A stretch of DNA of 64,000 nt from Gemmatimonadales bacterium. GTDB taxonomy: Bacteria > Gemmatimonadota > Gemmatimonadetes > Longimicrobiales > Gaopeijiaceae. The stretch is from contig REBS01000067.1 of the NCBI GenBank assembly GCA_007692605.1, positions 1-64,000 on the forward strand. Direction: 5' to 3'. Below, piece after piece: positions 44,668 to 55,238 of the stretch (the stretch's first letter is position 1; each line of letters opens with the position of its first letter). A model generated the notes under the pieces. That model had not been told where the DNA came from and did no database searches. It saw only the letters and a list, made by a program, of their open reading frames with translations. Made by a program: the position numbers and the translations under genes.

Positions 44668-45129
44668 GTGCGGGTCGTTCTGCAGCGCGTCGAGCGCGCG
44701 CGAGTGACGGTCGACGGGCGCACCACCGGCGAGATCGGAGCGGGACTCCTTCTCCTCGTGGGATTCGGGCCCGACGACGGCGAGGCGGAATCGGCCTGGA
44801 TGGCCGACAAGGTGGTCGGCCTGCGGATCTTCAACGATGCCGAGGGCCGCATGAATCGTCCGCTTCAGGAGGTGGGTGGCGAGCTGCTCGTGGTCAGCCA
44901 GTTCACCCTCCACGGGGACGTGCGCAAGGGACGCCGTCCATCGTTCGTCGGCGCCGCGCCGCCCGATCGGGCGGAACGGCTCTACGACCAGTTCGTCGAG
45001 CTGCTTAGAGACCGGGCTCCGGGGGGGACGACTTCGGTGCAGACCGGTGAGTTCGGAGCGATGATGAAGGTGGAGCTGGTCAATGATGGCCCGGTGACCC
45101 TGATCCTCGAGAGAGGGGAGGGGGAGTGA
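44668..45129 (+). CDS. dtd: D-aminoacyl-tRNA deacylase
   Basis: Dtd removes D-amino acids wrongly attached to tRNA. The 153-residue protein shows both family signatures, [12 protein letters not shown] and NDGPVTL, which contribute the cross-subunit active site of the dimer. The GTG start lies 2 bases after glmS, and the stop overlaps the maf start (GTGA). Confidence 0.95.
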   Translation: MRVVLQRVERARVTVDGRTTGEIGAGLLLLVGFGPDDGEAESAWMADKVVGLRIFNDAEGRMNRPLQEVGGELLVVSQFTLHGDVRKGRRPSFVGAAPPDRAERLYDQFVELLRDRAPGGTTSVQTGEFGAMMKVELVNDGPVTLILERGEGE

Positions 45130-45725
45130 CGAACTCGTCTCCCTGGATCCTGGCTTCGGCATCGCCCCGGCGGGCCGAGATCCTGGAGATGCTCGGGATC
45201 GCCTTCGACGTTCAGCCCGCCCATATCGACGAATCGGTGCTTCCCGGCGAGGTTCCCGGGGAGCACGTCGAGAGGCTCGCCCGGGGCAAGGCCGCCGCGA
45301 TCTCCCCGCTCCACCCCGGCCGGGTGGTCCTGGCCGGCGACACCGTCGTGACCATCGAGGGGGAGATCCTGGGGAAGCCGGATGACGAGGACGCGGCCGT
45401 CCGAATGCTCCTGCGACTCGCCGGCCGGAGTCACGAGGTCTTCTCGGCGCTCGCCGTTGCAGCGGGCACGCGGAGCGCCGGCACCCTGCATTCGGGAGTC
45501 CGGTCCACCCGGGTCCACTTCCGGAGCTTCGGCGAGGGCACCGCCCGGGCGTACGTCGAGACGGGGGAGCCCATGGACAAGGCGGGGGCATACGGGATCC
45601 AGGGCCTCGGTGCCGTGCTGGTCGAGGGGATCGAGGGGGACTACACGGGGGTGGTCGGTCTGCCGGTGCCCCTCCTCCTGGAGTTGTCGGCGGCCATCGG
45701 ATTCGCGTATCGTTTCCCCAAGTAG
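45126..45725 (+). CDS. maf: Maf-family nucleoside triphosphate pyrophosphatase
   Basis: Maf hydrolyses non-canonical or modified nucleoside triphosphates (dTTP/UTP-type members) to monophosphates. The 199-residue protein has [12 protein letters not shown] at the start, VLAGDTVV, the Lys in GKP and the [11 protein letters not shown] signature. The GTG start overlaps the dtd stop by 4 bases. The exact Maf subclass is not decided. Confidence 0.94.
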   Translation: MTNSSPWILASASPRRAEILEMLGIAFDVQPAHIDESVLPGEVPGEHVERLARGKAAAISPLHPGRVVLAGDTVVTIEGEILGKPDDEDAAVRMLLRLAGRSHEVFSALAVAAGTRSAGTLHSGVRSTRVHFRSFGEGTARAYVETGEPMDKAGAYGIQGLGAVLVEGIEGDYTGVVGLPVPLLLELSAAIGFAYRFPK

Positions 45726-45731
45726 AAGACG

Positions 45732-45767
45732 GCGGTGCAGGCTGCGGTGCAGGCTGCGGTGAAGACT
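45732..45767 (+). repeat. Three 12-bp tandem repeats between maf and glpK
   Basis: GCGGTGCAGGCT occurs twice in direct tandem, followed by a third diverged copy (GCGGTGAAGACT). It begins 6 bases after the maf stop and ends 20 bases before glpK. The unit is too short for a protein role; it could affect the intergenic leader. Confidence 0.7.
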
Positions 45768-45787
45768 CTGGAGCGGGAGAGGATCTC

Positions 45788-47293
45788 ATGAGTGCAACTC
45801 CATCCATTCTTGCCCTCGATCAGGGCACGACCGGGAGCACCGCTCTCGTGATCGCCGCCGACGGACGGGTGCTCGGCCGCGGGTACTCCGAATTCCCCCA
45901 GTACTTTCCCCGGGCGGGATGGGTCGAGCACGACGCGGACGAGATCTGGGACACGACCGAACGGGTGGCGCGGGCCGCCCTGGAGGAGGCGAGAAACCGG
46001 GAGTCCTTCGTCACGCGGACGATCGGAATCACGAACCAGCGAGAGACCTTCGTCCTGTGGGATCGGGAGACCGGCCGTCCCGTGCATCGCGCGATCGTCT
46101 GGCAGGATCGTCGGACGGCGGCGCTCTGTCGGGAGTTGAAGGAGGCCGGGCACGAGGACGAGGTCCGGAGGCGGACCGGTCTCCTCCTGGATCCCTACTT
46201 CTCGGGCACGAAGCTGACCTGGCTCTTCCGCGAGGATCCGGAGCTGCGTCGGAGGGCCGAGGCGGGCGAGCTGGCCTTCGGGACCATCGACAGCTGGCTG
46301 GTCTGGAGGCTAACCGGGGGACACGTCCATGCGACCGACCCCACGAATGCGTCGAGAACGCTCCTCTACGACCTGGAGTCCGGCGACTGGAACGACGACC
46401 TGCTCCGGATCTTCGGGGTTCCCCGGGCGCTCCTCCCCGACATCCGGCCGTCGGCCGGAGACTTCGGGGTCGCCGACGGAGATCGTCTCGGGATCAGCGT
46501 TCCGATCTCGGGGGTCGCCGGAGATCAGCAGGCCGCGCTCTTCGGCCAGGGGTGCTGGGAGGCCGGGCTCGCGAAGAACACCTACGGCACGGGGGCGTTT
46601 CTTCTCCTGAACACGGGGCAGGACGCGGTGGTGTCGGAGCACGGGCTCCTGACGACGGTGGCCTGCGACCGCGAAGGAGGGCGAGCCTTCGCCCTCGAGG
46701 GATCCATCTTCATCGCCGGTGCCGCGGTCCAGTGGCTGCGGGACGGGCTTGGACTGATGGACAGGGCCGAGGAGTCCGAGGCGATGGCCCGGGGCCTCGA
46801 CGGAAACGATGGCGTGTACTTCGTGCCGGCGTTCGTCGGTCTGGGGGCTCCGCACTGGGAGCCTGACGCCCGGGGCACGATCGTCGGGCTGACGAGGGGC
46901 ACCACGCGGGAGCACCTGGTGCGGGCCGCGCTCGAGGCGATGGCGTACGGGACCGCCGACGTGCTGCGGGCGATGGAGGCGGATTCCGGTGTCGAGACCC
47001 GTGAGCTCCGCGTGGACGGCGGGGCCTCGGCCAACGACTGGCTCATGAGCTTCCAGGCGGGTGTGCTCGATTGTCCCGTCCGACGGCCGGCGCTGGTCGA
47101 GACGACCGCCCTCGGCGCCGCGGGGTTGGCCGGCCTGCAGGAGGGCATCTGGGATTCGGCCGAGGACTTCATCTCGGCCCAGGGGGACCCCCGGATCTTC
47201 CGGCCGAAGCTGAGTTCCTCGGAGCGGCAGAGGCTTCTCGAGGGGTGGAACCGAGCGGTCGAGGTGACCCGTTCCTTCCGGTCCCCCGAGTGA
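45788..47293 (+). CDS. glpK: Glycerol kinase
   Basis: GlpK phosphorylates glycerol to sn-glycerol-3-phosphate. The 501-residue FGGY kinase has LDQGTTGSTALV, GITNQRET, the catalytic Asp region (GVAGDQQAALFGQ) and NTYGTGAF, and ends at normal length. No glpF or glpD is next to it; it lies behind the maf gene with a short gap containing a tandem repeat. Confidence 0.95.
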   Translation: MSATPSILALDQGTTGSTALVIAADGRVLGRGYSEFPQYFPRAGWVEHDADEIWDTTERVARAALEEARNRESFVTRTIGITNQRETFVLWDRETGRPVHRAIVWQDRRTAALCRELKEAGHEDEVRRRTGLLLDPYFSGTKLTWLFREDPELRRRAEAGELAFGTIDSWLVWRLTGGHVHATDPTNASRTLLYDLESGDWNDDLLRIFGVPRALLPDIRPSAGDFGVADGDRLGISVPISGVAGDQQAALFGQGCWEAGLAKNTYGTGAFLLLNTGQDAVVSEHGLLTTVACDREGGRAFALEGSIFIAGAAVQWLRDGLGLMDRAEESEAMARGLDGNDGVYFVPAFVGLGAPHWEPDARGTIVGLTRGTTREHLVRAALEAMAYGTADVLRAMEADSGVETRELRVDGGASANDWLMSFQAGVLDCPVRRPALVETTALGAAGLAGLQEGIWDSAEDFISAQGDPRIFRPKLSSSERQRLLEGWNRAVEVTRSFRSPE

Positions 47294-47294
47294 G

Positions 47295-47330
47295 TCGGAC
47301 CCTCGGGTAGCGGACGAGATCGGGGTCCGA
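47295..47330 (+). terminator. Possible glpK terminator hairpin
   Basis: TCGGACCC (47295-47302) pairs perfectly with GGGTCCGA (47323-47330) over a 20-base loop, directly after the glpK stop and followed by TTT. The large loop weakens the call. Confidence 0.4.
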
Positions 47331-47331
47331 T

Positions 47332-47360
47332 TTGAACCCCGGCCGATTTCGGGGTATGTT
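47332..47360 (+). promoter_or_regulatory. Sigma-70-type promoter of the ccm operon
   Basis: TTGAAC (47332-47337) and TATGTT (47355-47360) are separated by exactly 17 bases. The ccmE ATG follows after a leader of about 60 bases. It is the only promoter visible for the whole ccmE-to-ccmD block. Confidence 0.6.
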
Positions 47361-47427
47361 ACAGCCGTCGACGTAAAACCGCCGACACAATCCACCCTGA
47401 GTTCGACTTCTCCCCGGAGACCCCAAG

Positions 47428-47996
47428 ATGCGCCGGGATCGCACGTTTTTCGCTGGACTCGTCGGAGTGACGGCTGTCGTAGGCTGGCTGATCTGGACCG
47501 GAATCGCCGACACTCTCGTCTACTATCACACCCCGTCGGAGTTGCTGGCGCTGGCGGCCACCGACGATCTCATCCAGGAGCGCGGCGTGAAGGTGAGCGG
47601 GCATGTGGTGCCCGGCAGCTACGCCGCGTCCTCGAGGGAGCTTCTGCACACCTTCCTGGTCTCCGATCCCGATGATCCCGAAGTGCGGATCACCGTCGAG
47701 TTCCGGCACCCGATCCCCGACACCTTCTCGGACGAAGCCGAAGTCGTGATGGAGGGGCGCTATCTCGGCGACGGGGTGTTCGCCGCGACCGAGGTCCTGA
47801 CCAAGTGCGGAAGCCGGTACGAGGCGATGCCCGAGGAAGGGGACTACGCCGACTACGGCGATGACGGAGGCTACGGAGACTACAGCGACTACAGCGGCTT
47901 CGACGAGTACGGCGACGATGACCATGAAGACGGCGCCGCAGACGGCGATGGCGAAGCTTCGGATGCGTCGGTTCCGGCAGAGCTGGAGAGCGAGCG

Positions 47997-48000
<4 letters not shown>
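47428..48000 (+). CDS. ccmE: Cytochrome c maturation protein CcmE, CxxxY variant
   Basis: CcmE is the periplasmic heme chaperone of system-I cytochrome c maturation. The 190-residue protein has one N-terminal membrane anchor and the beta-barrel OB fold. The heme-binding motif, HxxxY in most bacteria, reads CGSRY here (C127, Y131), so the heme-linking residue is Cys. Such CxxxY variants are known from Desulfovibrio and archaea. The last 45 residues are an Asp/Gly/Tyr-rich tail. The stop overlaps the ccmF start (GTGA). Confidence 0.9.
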
Positions 48001-50152
<2,152 letters not shown>

Positions 50153-50156
<4 letters not shown>

Positions 50157-50602
50157 GTCTTCTCATCGCGGCGGTCGCTCTGGCGGGCTGTATCGTCCTG
50201 TATGTCCTCCACCCGCTTCTCACCGGAGGGTCCGCCTCGATGGAGGAGGACCACCACGAGCTGACCGAGGCGCAGCACCAGAAGCGGATCGCCCTTTTGG
50301 GGCTGCGCGACGTGGAGTACGACTTCCACGCGGGGAAGCTCGACGAGTCGGATTATCGACGCCTCAAGACGGGGCTCGCGGCGGAAGCGCTCGAGGCGAT
50401 GGAGTCCGAGAGCCGGGAGCTTCGCGAGTCCGAGGGGGGGACCCTTTCCGCCGAGGTCGAAGACGAGATCGAGGCACTGCGCACCTCGCTGCGCGAGGGT
50501 ACGATCTGTCACGAGTGCGGAGAGCCGAATCCGCGAGGGAGCCGGTTCTGTGGAGAGTGCGGAACCGGGCTCAGCGTCACGCGAGAGACCACGGACGCCT
50601 GA
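50153..50602 (+). CDS. CcmI-like membrane protein with a C-terminal zinc ribbon
   Basis: The 149-residue protein has one N-terminal membrane helix (about 3-22), a charged helical middle with RIALLGLRDVEYDFHAGKL, the typical N-terminal part of CcmI-type proteins, and a C-terminal zinc ribbon CHECGEPNPRGSRFCGEC. CcmI usually brings apocytochrome c to the heme lyase with a TPR domain; here a zinc ribbon replaces it. It is overlapped by ccmF and lies 3 bases before ccmA. Confidence 0.7.
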
Positions 50603-50605
50603 CCC

Positions 50606-51334
50606 TTGTCCGAGCCCCTTCTCGAGGCCCGGGGGCTGGTGCGCACCTTCGGCCCGGTCCGAGCGGTCGACGGGGTCTCGTTCGCCCTCACCGAAGGCGA
50701 GATCCTGGCCCTCTTCGGCCCCAACGGAGCCGGAAAGAGCACCCTGCTGCGGCTCCTGGCGGGGACCCTCCGTCCGAGCGAGGGCGAGATCCGGCTGAGG
50801 GGAGAGGCGCGTGACGCCTCGGAGACGCAGTGGAGAGGGGACCTCGGCGTCCTCTCGCACCGAACCGCCCTCTACGGCGCGCTGACCGCCCGCGAGAACC
50901 TGGCGTTCTGGGGGCGCCTGCAGGACGTCGCGGATCTCGCGGACCGCATCGAGCTTCAGCTCGCCAGAGTCGGCCTGACCCCCCACGCCGAACGCAAGGT
51001 GGGAGGATTTTCGCGCGGGATGCGCCAACGGCTGGCCCTGGCCCGCACCCTCCTCCACGAGCCGACCCTCGTACTTCTCGACGAGCCCTTCACCGGCCTC
51101 GATCTTCACGCGGCGTCCCTCCTCCGCGAGGTGCTCGAGGAGCTCAGAGACGGCCGCCGCACCGTGGTGCTGGTCACCCACCAGCTCCTCGAGGGGCTGG
51201 CGCTGGCCGACCGGGTGGCGATCCAGGCCCGGGGGCGGATGGTCTTCGAAGGGGCCCGGTCCGACCTCCCCGAAGGACGCGAAGAAGAGTTCTACCGAGA
51301 CCAGGTGGCGCTCGCCGAGGGGAGCGGCCGGTGA
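50606..51334 (+). CDS. ccmA: Heme exporter ABC ATPase CcmA
   Basis: CcmA is the ATPase of the CcmAB(C) complex that releases holo-CcmE from CcmC. The 242-residue protein has Walker A GPNGAGKST, a signature SRGMRQRLALAR, Walker B LLDEPFTGLD and the switch His in VTHQLLE. The start codon is TTG, 3 bases after the preceding stop. It overlaps ccmB by 4 bases (GTGA). Confidence 0.93.
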   Translation: MSEPLLEARGLVRTFGPVRAVDGVSFALTEGEILALFGPNGAGKSTLLRLLAGTLRPSEGEIRLRGEARDASETQWRGDLGVLSHRTALYGALTARENLAFWGRLQDVADLADRIELQLARVGLTPHAERKVGGFSRGMRQRLALARTLLHEPTLVLLDEPFTGLDLHAASLLREVLEELRDGRRTVVLVTHQLLEGLALADRVAIQARGRMVFEGARSDLPEGREEEFYRDQVALAEGSGR

Positions 51335-52011
51335 GGCGCTTCTGGATCGGCGTCGCGGCGATCGCCGGCAAGGATCTTCGCGTCGAACTCAGAACGAGGG
51401 AGCGGATCGCCGCGATGGGCGCCTTCGTCGTGCTCACGGCGCTCCTCTTCAACTACGCGGTCGATCGCACCGCGGTGCACCCTCGCGAGATCGCCGCCGG
51501 ACTGATCTGGATGACGATGCTCCTGGGCGGGCTCCTGGGGCTCGGGCGCACCTTCGAGCTGGAGAAGGAGGACGGTGCCTTCGAGGGGCTCGTGGCGACG
51601 CCCCTCTCCCCCGAGGCGCTGTACCTGGGGAAGGTCCTCTCGAACACGCTGATCCTGACACTGATCACGGCGTTGACGGTGGTCGTCTTCGCCATCTTCT
51701 TCCAGGTCGACCTCTCGGGGAACCCGGGGCCGCTCGCGGGGGTGCTCTTTCTCGGCGTCACGGGCTTCACCGCGCTCGGAACCCTCTTCAGCGGCATCAC
51801 GGCGGGCACCAGGATGGGAGAGACGCTCCTGCCCATCCTCCTCTTTCCGCTGCTCGTGCCCCTGGTGACCTTCGGGGTCTCGGCCACGGCGACCCTGATG
51901 GCGGGCTTTCCCGCGACCGAGATCCTTGGCACCTTGAGAATTCTCACGGCCTTCACCCTCCTGGCGCTCATGGCCGGGGTGGGGCTCTTTCGATTCATCG
52001 TGGAGGAATGA
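51331..52011 (+). CDS. ccmB: Heme exporter membrane protein CcmB
   Basis: CcmB is the membrane subunit paired with CcmA. The 226-residue protein has six predicted hydrophobic helices and the KDLRVELRTRERIAAMGAF start, in which the conserved KDLRxExR motif is present. I set the start at the GTG overlapping the ccmA stop. The stop overlaps the ccmC start by 4 bases (ATGA). Confidence 0.92.
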   Translation: MRRFWIGVAAIAGKDLRVELRTRERIAAMGAFVVLTALLFNYAVDRTAVHPREIAAGLIWMTMLLGGLLGLGRTFELEKEDGAFEGLVATPLSPEALYLGKVLSNTLILTLITALTVVVFAIFFQVDLSGNPGPLAGVLFLGVTGFTALGTLFSGITAGTRMGETLLPILLFPLLVPLVTFGVSATATLMAGFPATEILGTLRILTAFTLLALMAGVGLFRFIVEE

Positions 52012-52733
52012 TGTCACTCCGGACGGTTCGGTGGGCAGGGGTCACGCTGGGTGCGCTCGGCGTCGGCCTCACCCTGCTCTTTCACTGGCAGGTCTTCTTC
52101 TGGGTGCCCACCGAGGCCTCGATGGGGATCGTCCAGCGGATCTTCTACATTCACCTGCCGGGGGCGTGGATCGCCTTTCTCGCCTTCGGGATCGTGGCGA
52201 TCTGCTCGGCCGTCTACCTCTGGCTCGGCGACGACAAGGTGGACCAGGCCGCCCGCGCCGCCGCCGAGGGCGGGCTCATCTTCACCACGATCGTTCTGAC
52301 CTCGGGCCCGCTCTGGGGCAAGATCGCCTGGGGGACCTGGTGGACCTGGGAGCCGAGGCTGACCCTCACTCTGCTGCTCTGGTTCATCTACGTCGGCTAC
52401 TTCATGGTGCGCAACTCCACCGACAACGCGGAGCGGGGCAAGCGGTTCGCCGCGGTCGTCGGGATCGTGGGCGCCCTCAACATCCCCCTGATCCACATGA
52501 GCGTGCAGTGGTTCCGGTCGCTGCACCCCCAGCCGGTGGTGGCCCGCCCGGACGGGCCGAACCTGCACCCCGACATGCTGACGACGCTCCTCACGGCCCT
52601 GCTGGCCTGGACCCTCGTCTTCTTCTCCCTCTTCCTCTTCCGGTACGCCGCGGCCCGCCTCGAGTCAGCCGAGGAGCTGCGGGCGCTGACCCGCGCGTCG
52701 AAGGCCGCCGGCGACGAGGTGCCCGTTCCATGA
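52008..52733 (+). CDS. ccmC: Heme exporter/transfer protein CcmC
   Basis: CcmC passes heme to CcmE at the outer face of the inner membrane. The 241-residue protein has six membrane helices and the tryptophan-rich WGTWWTWEPRL motif. It overlaps ccmB at its start and the small ccmD-like gene at its end (ATGA), so the order ccmA-ccmB-ccmC-ccmD-like matches the conserved ABCD block. Confidence 0.94.
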   Translation: MMSLRTVRWAGVTLGALGVGLTLLFHWQVFFWVPTEASMGIVQRIFYIHLPGAWIAFLAFGIVAICSAVYLWLGDDKVDQAARAAAEGGLIFTTIVLTSGPLWGKIAWGTWWTWEPRLTLTLLLWFIYVGYFMVRNSTDNAERGKRFAAVVGIVGALNIPLIHMSVQWFRSLHPQPVVARPDGPNLHPDMLTTLLTALLAWTLVFFSLFLFRYAAARLESAEELRALTRASKAAGDEVPVP

Positions 52734-53035
52734 ATCCCAACCCGAGTTCTCCGATGCGTCTCTCCCCGTTCACCTCTCAGCGCCGCCGCCTCCCTCTCGG
52801 CCCATGGGTTCAGGGAGGGCTTGCGGGGGCACTGATCGTCCTCGTGGCGGTCCTCCTCCTCATGCCCGAAGCCCTCGCCGCACAGGGGGCAGGGACGGCC
52901 CAGGCGCGCCAGATGCGGCACTTCTGGCACGTGTTCGCGGCGTACGCGATCGCCTGGCTCCTCCTCTTCGGATGGGCTGTCTCGATCGCCCGGCGGATCC
53001 GCAAGGTCGAGGAAAAGCTCGACCGGGACCCTTGA
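52730..53035 (+). CDS. ccmD: CcmD-like small membrane protein with an extra N-terminal helix
   Basis: The 101-residue protein ends in a CcmD-like helix (HVFAAYAIAWLLLFGWAVS) followed by a charged RRIRKVEEKL tail, the typical CcmD pattern for the CcmABC complex. An additional hydrophobic segment (GALIVLVAVLLLMPEALAA) precedes it and may be a signal-like helix. The ATG overlaps the ccmC stop, and its own stop overlaps the next start (TTGA). Confidence 0.75.
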   Translation: MNPNPSSPMRLSPFTSQRRRLPLGPWVQGGLAGALIVLVAVLLLMPEALAAQGAGTAQARQMRHFWHVFAAYAIAWLLLFGWAVSIARRIRKVEEKLDRDP

Positions 53036-54051
53036 TCGACCTGAGGTCGGACACGGTCACCCGTCCGACCCCCGCGATGCGCGAGGCGATCGCGCGCGCC
53101 CCGGTCGGCGACGACTGCTTCGGCGAGGATCCGACCGTACGGGAGCTCGAGGCAACGATCGCCGGACTCCTGGGCACCGAGCGCGCCCTCTTCTTCCCCT
53201 CGGGGATCATGGCGAACCAGGCCGGGATCCTTGCGCAGGGAGAGCCCGGGACCGAAGTGCTCGCCGAGGCCCGGGCGCACCTGCTCCACTACGAGGAGGG
53301 CTCGGTGGCCGCCCATGGCGCGATGACGCTGCGGGCCATCCCCACGGCGAGTGGACGGCTCACCCCCGACGAGGTGGCCGCGTCGATCCGGCCCGAGAGC
53401 CCCTTCCACCCCCGGGTGAGCCTGCTCGCGCTCGAGAACACGCACCTGGACTCCGGGGGGCGGGTGATGGGCCCGGAGGCCGTGGCCGCCGTCACCGAGG
53501 TCGCCCGTGCGGCCGGACTTCGGGTGCACGTCGACGGGGCCCGGCTCTGGAACGCCGCGGTGGCGGCGGACTGCTCCCCCGCGGAGCTGGTCGCCCCCGT
53601 CGACACCGTCATGACGAGTCTCTCGAAGGGGCTGGGCGCCCCGGTCGGCTCGATGCTCGCCGGATCCGACGAGACGATCGGGCGGGCCTGGCGGATTCGG
53701 CGCAGGCTGGGGGGACAGATGCGGCAGGTCGGGCTCCTGGCCGCGGCCGCGCTGCACGCCCTCGACGGCTACAGGGAGCGGCTCGCGGCCGACCACCGGA
53801 GGGCGGCCACGCTGGCCGAGGGTGCCCGGACGATCCGGGGGGTCCGGGTGACCTCCCCGGAGACGAACATCGTGATGATCGACGTGTCGGAGACCGGGAT
53901 GGAGCCGCCGGAGATCCTGGCAGGGCTGGATCGGCGGGGCGTCCGGATGGTGCCCTTCGGGCCGACGCGGATCCGCGCGGTCCTGCACCGCGAGATCGAC
54001 GATGCCGGGATCGAAGCGGCGGTCGAGGCGCTCAGCTCCGTCGTCGGCTGA
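53032..54051 (+). CDS. ltaE: Low-specificity L-threonine aldolase
   Basis: The 339-residue PLP enzyme splits L-threonine and allo-threonine to glycine and acetaldehyde. LIDLRSDTVTRPTPAMREA is the family start, which fixes the TTG at 53032; the longer frame does not extend the conserved N-terminus. The cofactor Lys199 lies in SLSKGLGAPVGS, and LENTHLDSGG is intact. The start overlaps the ccmD-like stop, and the 3' end overlaps the convergent minus-strand gene by 20 bases. Confidence 0.92.
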   Translation: MIDLRSDTVTRPTPAMREAIARAPVGDDCFGEDPTVRELEATIAGLLGTERALFFPSGIMANQAGILAQGEPGTEVLAEARAHLLHYEEGSVAAHGAMTLRAIPTASGRLTPDEVAASIRPESPFHPRVSLLALENTHLDSGGRVMGPEAVAAVTEVARAAGLRVHVDGARLWNAAVAADCSPAELVAPVDTVMTSLSKGLGAPVGSMLAGSDETIGRAWRIRRRLGGQMRQVGLLAAAALHALDGYRERLAADHRRAATLAEGARTIRGVRVTSPETNIVMIDVSETGMEPPEILAGLDRRGVRMVPFGPTRIRAVLHREIDDAGIEAAVEALSSVVG

Positions 54052-54565
54052 AGAGCCAGCCCCTGCGGATGGTGCGGGGCTCCTCGACCGAGATGAAGGC
54101 CTCGGCATCGAGGGCCTCGACGATCTTCAGGACCGAGGGGATCTGCCGTCGCTTCACGAGGGTGTAGATCATGTCGACCCGGCCCTGCCGGCCGTGCCCC
54201 GAGAATTCGGTCACCCCGAAGCCGCCCCCGCGCAGGCTGTCGGCCACCTCTTCGCCGTCATCCTTGCAGATGATGCGGACGGTGGCGAGTCCGACCGCGA
54301 GCTTCCCCTCGACCCACAGCCCGACGAGGGTGCCGGCGCCGAACCCTCCGGCGTAGCCCAGGATGTGCAAGGGAGAGTGGAGGTTCTGGATCGCGGTGCC
54401 CACCGCCAGGACCCAGACCAGCGCCTCGAAGAAGCCGATGACGGGGACGATCCGACGCTGGTCGCGCATCGTCAGGAGCATGCGCATCGTCGCCAGGGTG
54501 ACGTCGATGATCCGGAGACCGAAGATGATCAGCGGCCCCCAGGCCCCGGCGAACAGTTCGGTCAT
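54032..54565 (-). CDS. DUF2179 (UPF0316) membrane protein
   Basis: The 177-residue protein has three predicted hydrophobic helices in the first 90 residues (LIIFGLRIIDVTLATMRMLL and following) and the DUF2179 C-terminal domain (GVTEFSGHGRQGRVDMIYTL). This layout matches the UPF0316/DUF2179 family of unknown function. The start overlaps the upstream gene stop by 4 bases (ATGA). Its 3' end overlaps the threonine aldolase gene by 20 bases. Confidence 0.85.
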   Translation of the reverse strand: MTELFAGAWGPLIIFGLRIIDVTLATMRMLLTMRDQRRIVPVIGFFEALVWVLAVGTAIQNLHSPLHILGYAGGFGAGTLVGLWVEGKLAVGLATVRIICKDDGEEVADSLRGGGFGVTEFSGHGRQGRVDMIYTLVKRRQIPSVLKIVEALDAEAFISVEEPRTIRRGWLFSRRRS

Positions 54566-55020
54566 CGGGGGGGGCCGGCCTTCCCCTCGATGACCCGGTT
54601 CACCGCATTGAGCGTCGCGAGTACGGCGCCCCGGATCCGGTCGGCCTTCGGGGCACAGACCGAGCCGATCAGGGGGCGGCTCCGGCCCTCGACCCCGCGG
54701 TCCACGGCGGCCACGATCACGAGTTGGTCGAAGGCGCGAACCGCCTTCGTTCCCCGCAGACGAAGGGAGCGATCGAGGGCGGGTCCATCGAGGATGGCGG
54801 CGATCGTGGCCTCGGCCGCCGCGCGGTCCTCCGCCTCGGGAAGGCCCACGCTCGCCCCGTGACCCTCGCTTCGAGTGCCGTCGGGCCAGCTGAGTGTCAC
54901 CTCGATGGCCCGGCTCCCGTCGGGCGCCTTGGACGAACGGATGCCCTCGACGCGGGGACGGCCGCGAGCGGGAGTCGGCCTGGACTGCTGAGCGTCTCGA
55001 GCGACCTCGGGCGGTGCCAT
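54562..55020 (-). CDS. Hypothetical protein coupled to the DUF2179 gene
   Basis: The 152-residue protein has no domain I can name. It begins with a Pro/Arg-rich stretch and continues with IEVTLSWPDGTRSEGHG and AAAEATIAAILDGP, an alternating strand-helix pattern suggesting a small alpha/beta domain. I chose the ATG at 55020, which has an AAGGTG ribosome binding site; the frame could begin at 55068. It overlaps the DUF2179 gene and is divergent from the large exported protein. Confidence 0.55.
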   Translation of the reverse strand: MAPPEVARDAQQSRPTPARGRPRVEGIRSSKAPDGSRAIEVTLSWPDGTRSEGHGASVGLPEAEDRAAAEATIAAILDGPALDRSLRLRGTKAVRAFDQLVIVAAVDRGVEGRSRPLIGSVCAPKADRIRGAVLATLNAVNRVIEGKAGPPR

Positions 55021-55126
55021 GCGAATCACCTTGAAGCTCGGATGAGGACCCTGGGAGTCTGCAAACAATGCGGCGATGGCCGGGAATCTGCAAGGTGGGG
55101 GCCGCGCCGGGCGGCCGCGAAAATCC

Positions 55127-55156
55127 TTGACCCGACGCGCACGACGATAGTAAAGT
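55127..55156 (+). promoter_or_regulatory. Putative promoter of the plug-domain protein gene
   Basis: TTGACC (55127-55132) and TAAAGT (55151-55156) are separated by 18 bases, about 80 bases before the ATG of the plug-domain protein. The -35 matches the consensus at five of six positions. Confidence 0.4.
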
Positions 55157-55238
55157 GAGGGTACGTCATGACTCGCCCGGCAGAGGGTGAAAGCGCGGTT
55201 GGCGGTGGGGTGCTGCCGGCGGTTCCGGAGGGCGGGAG

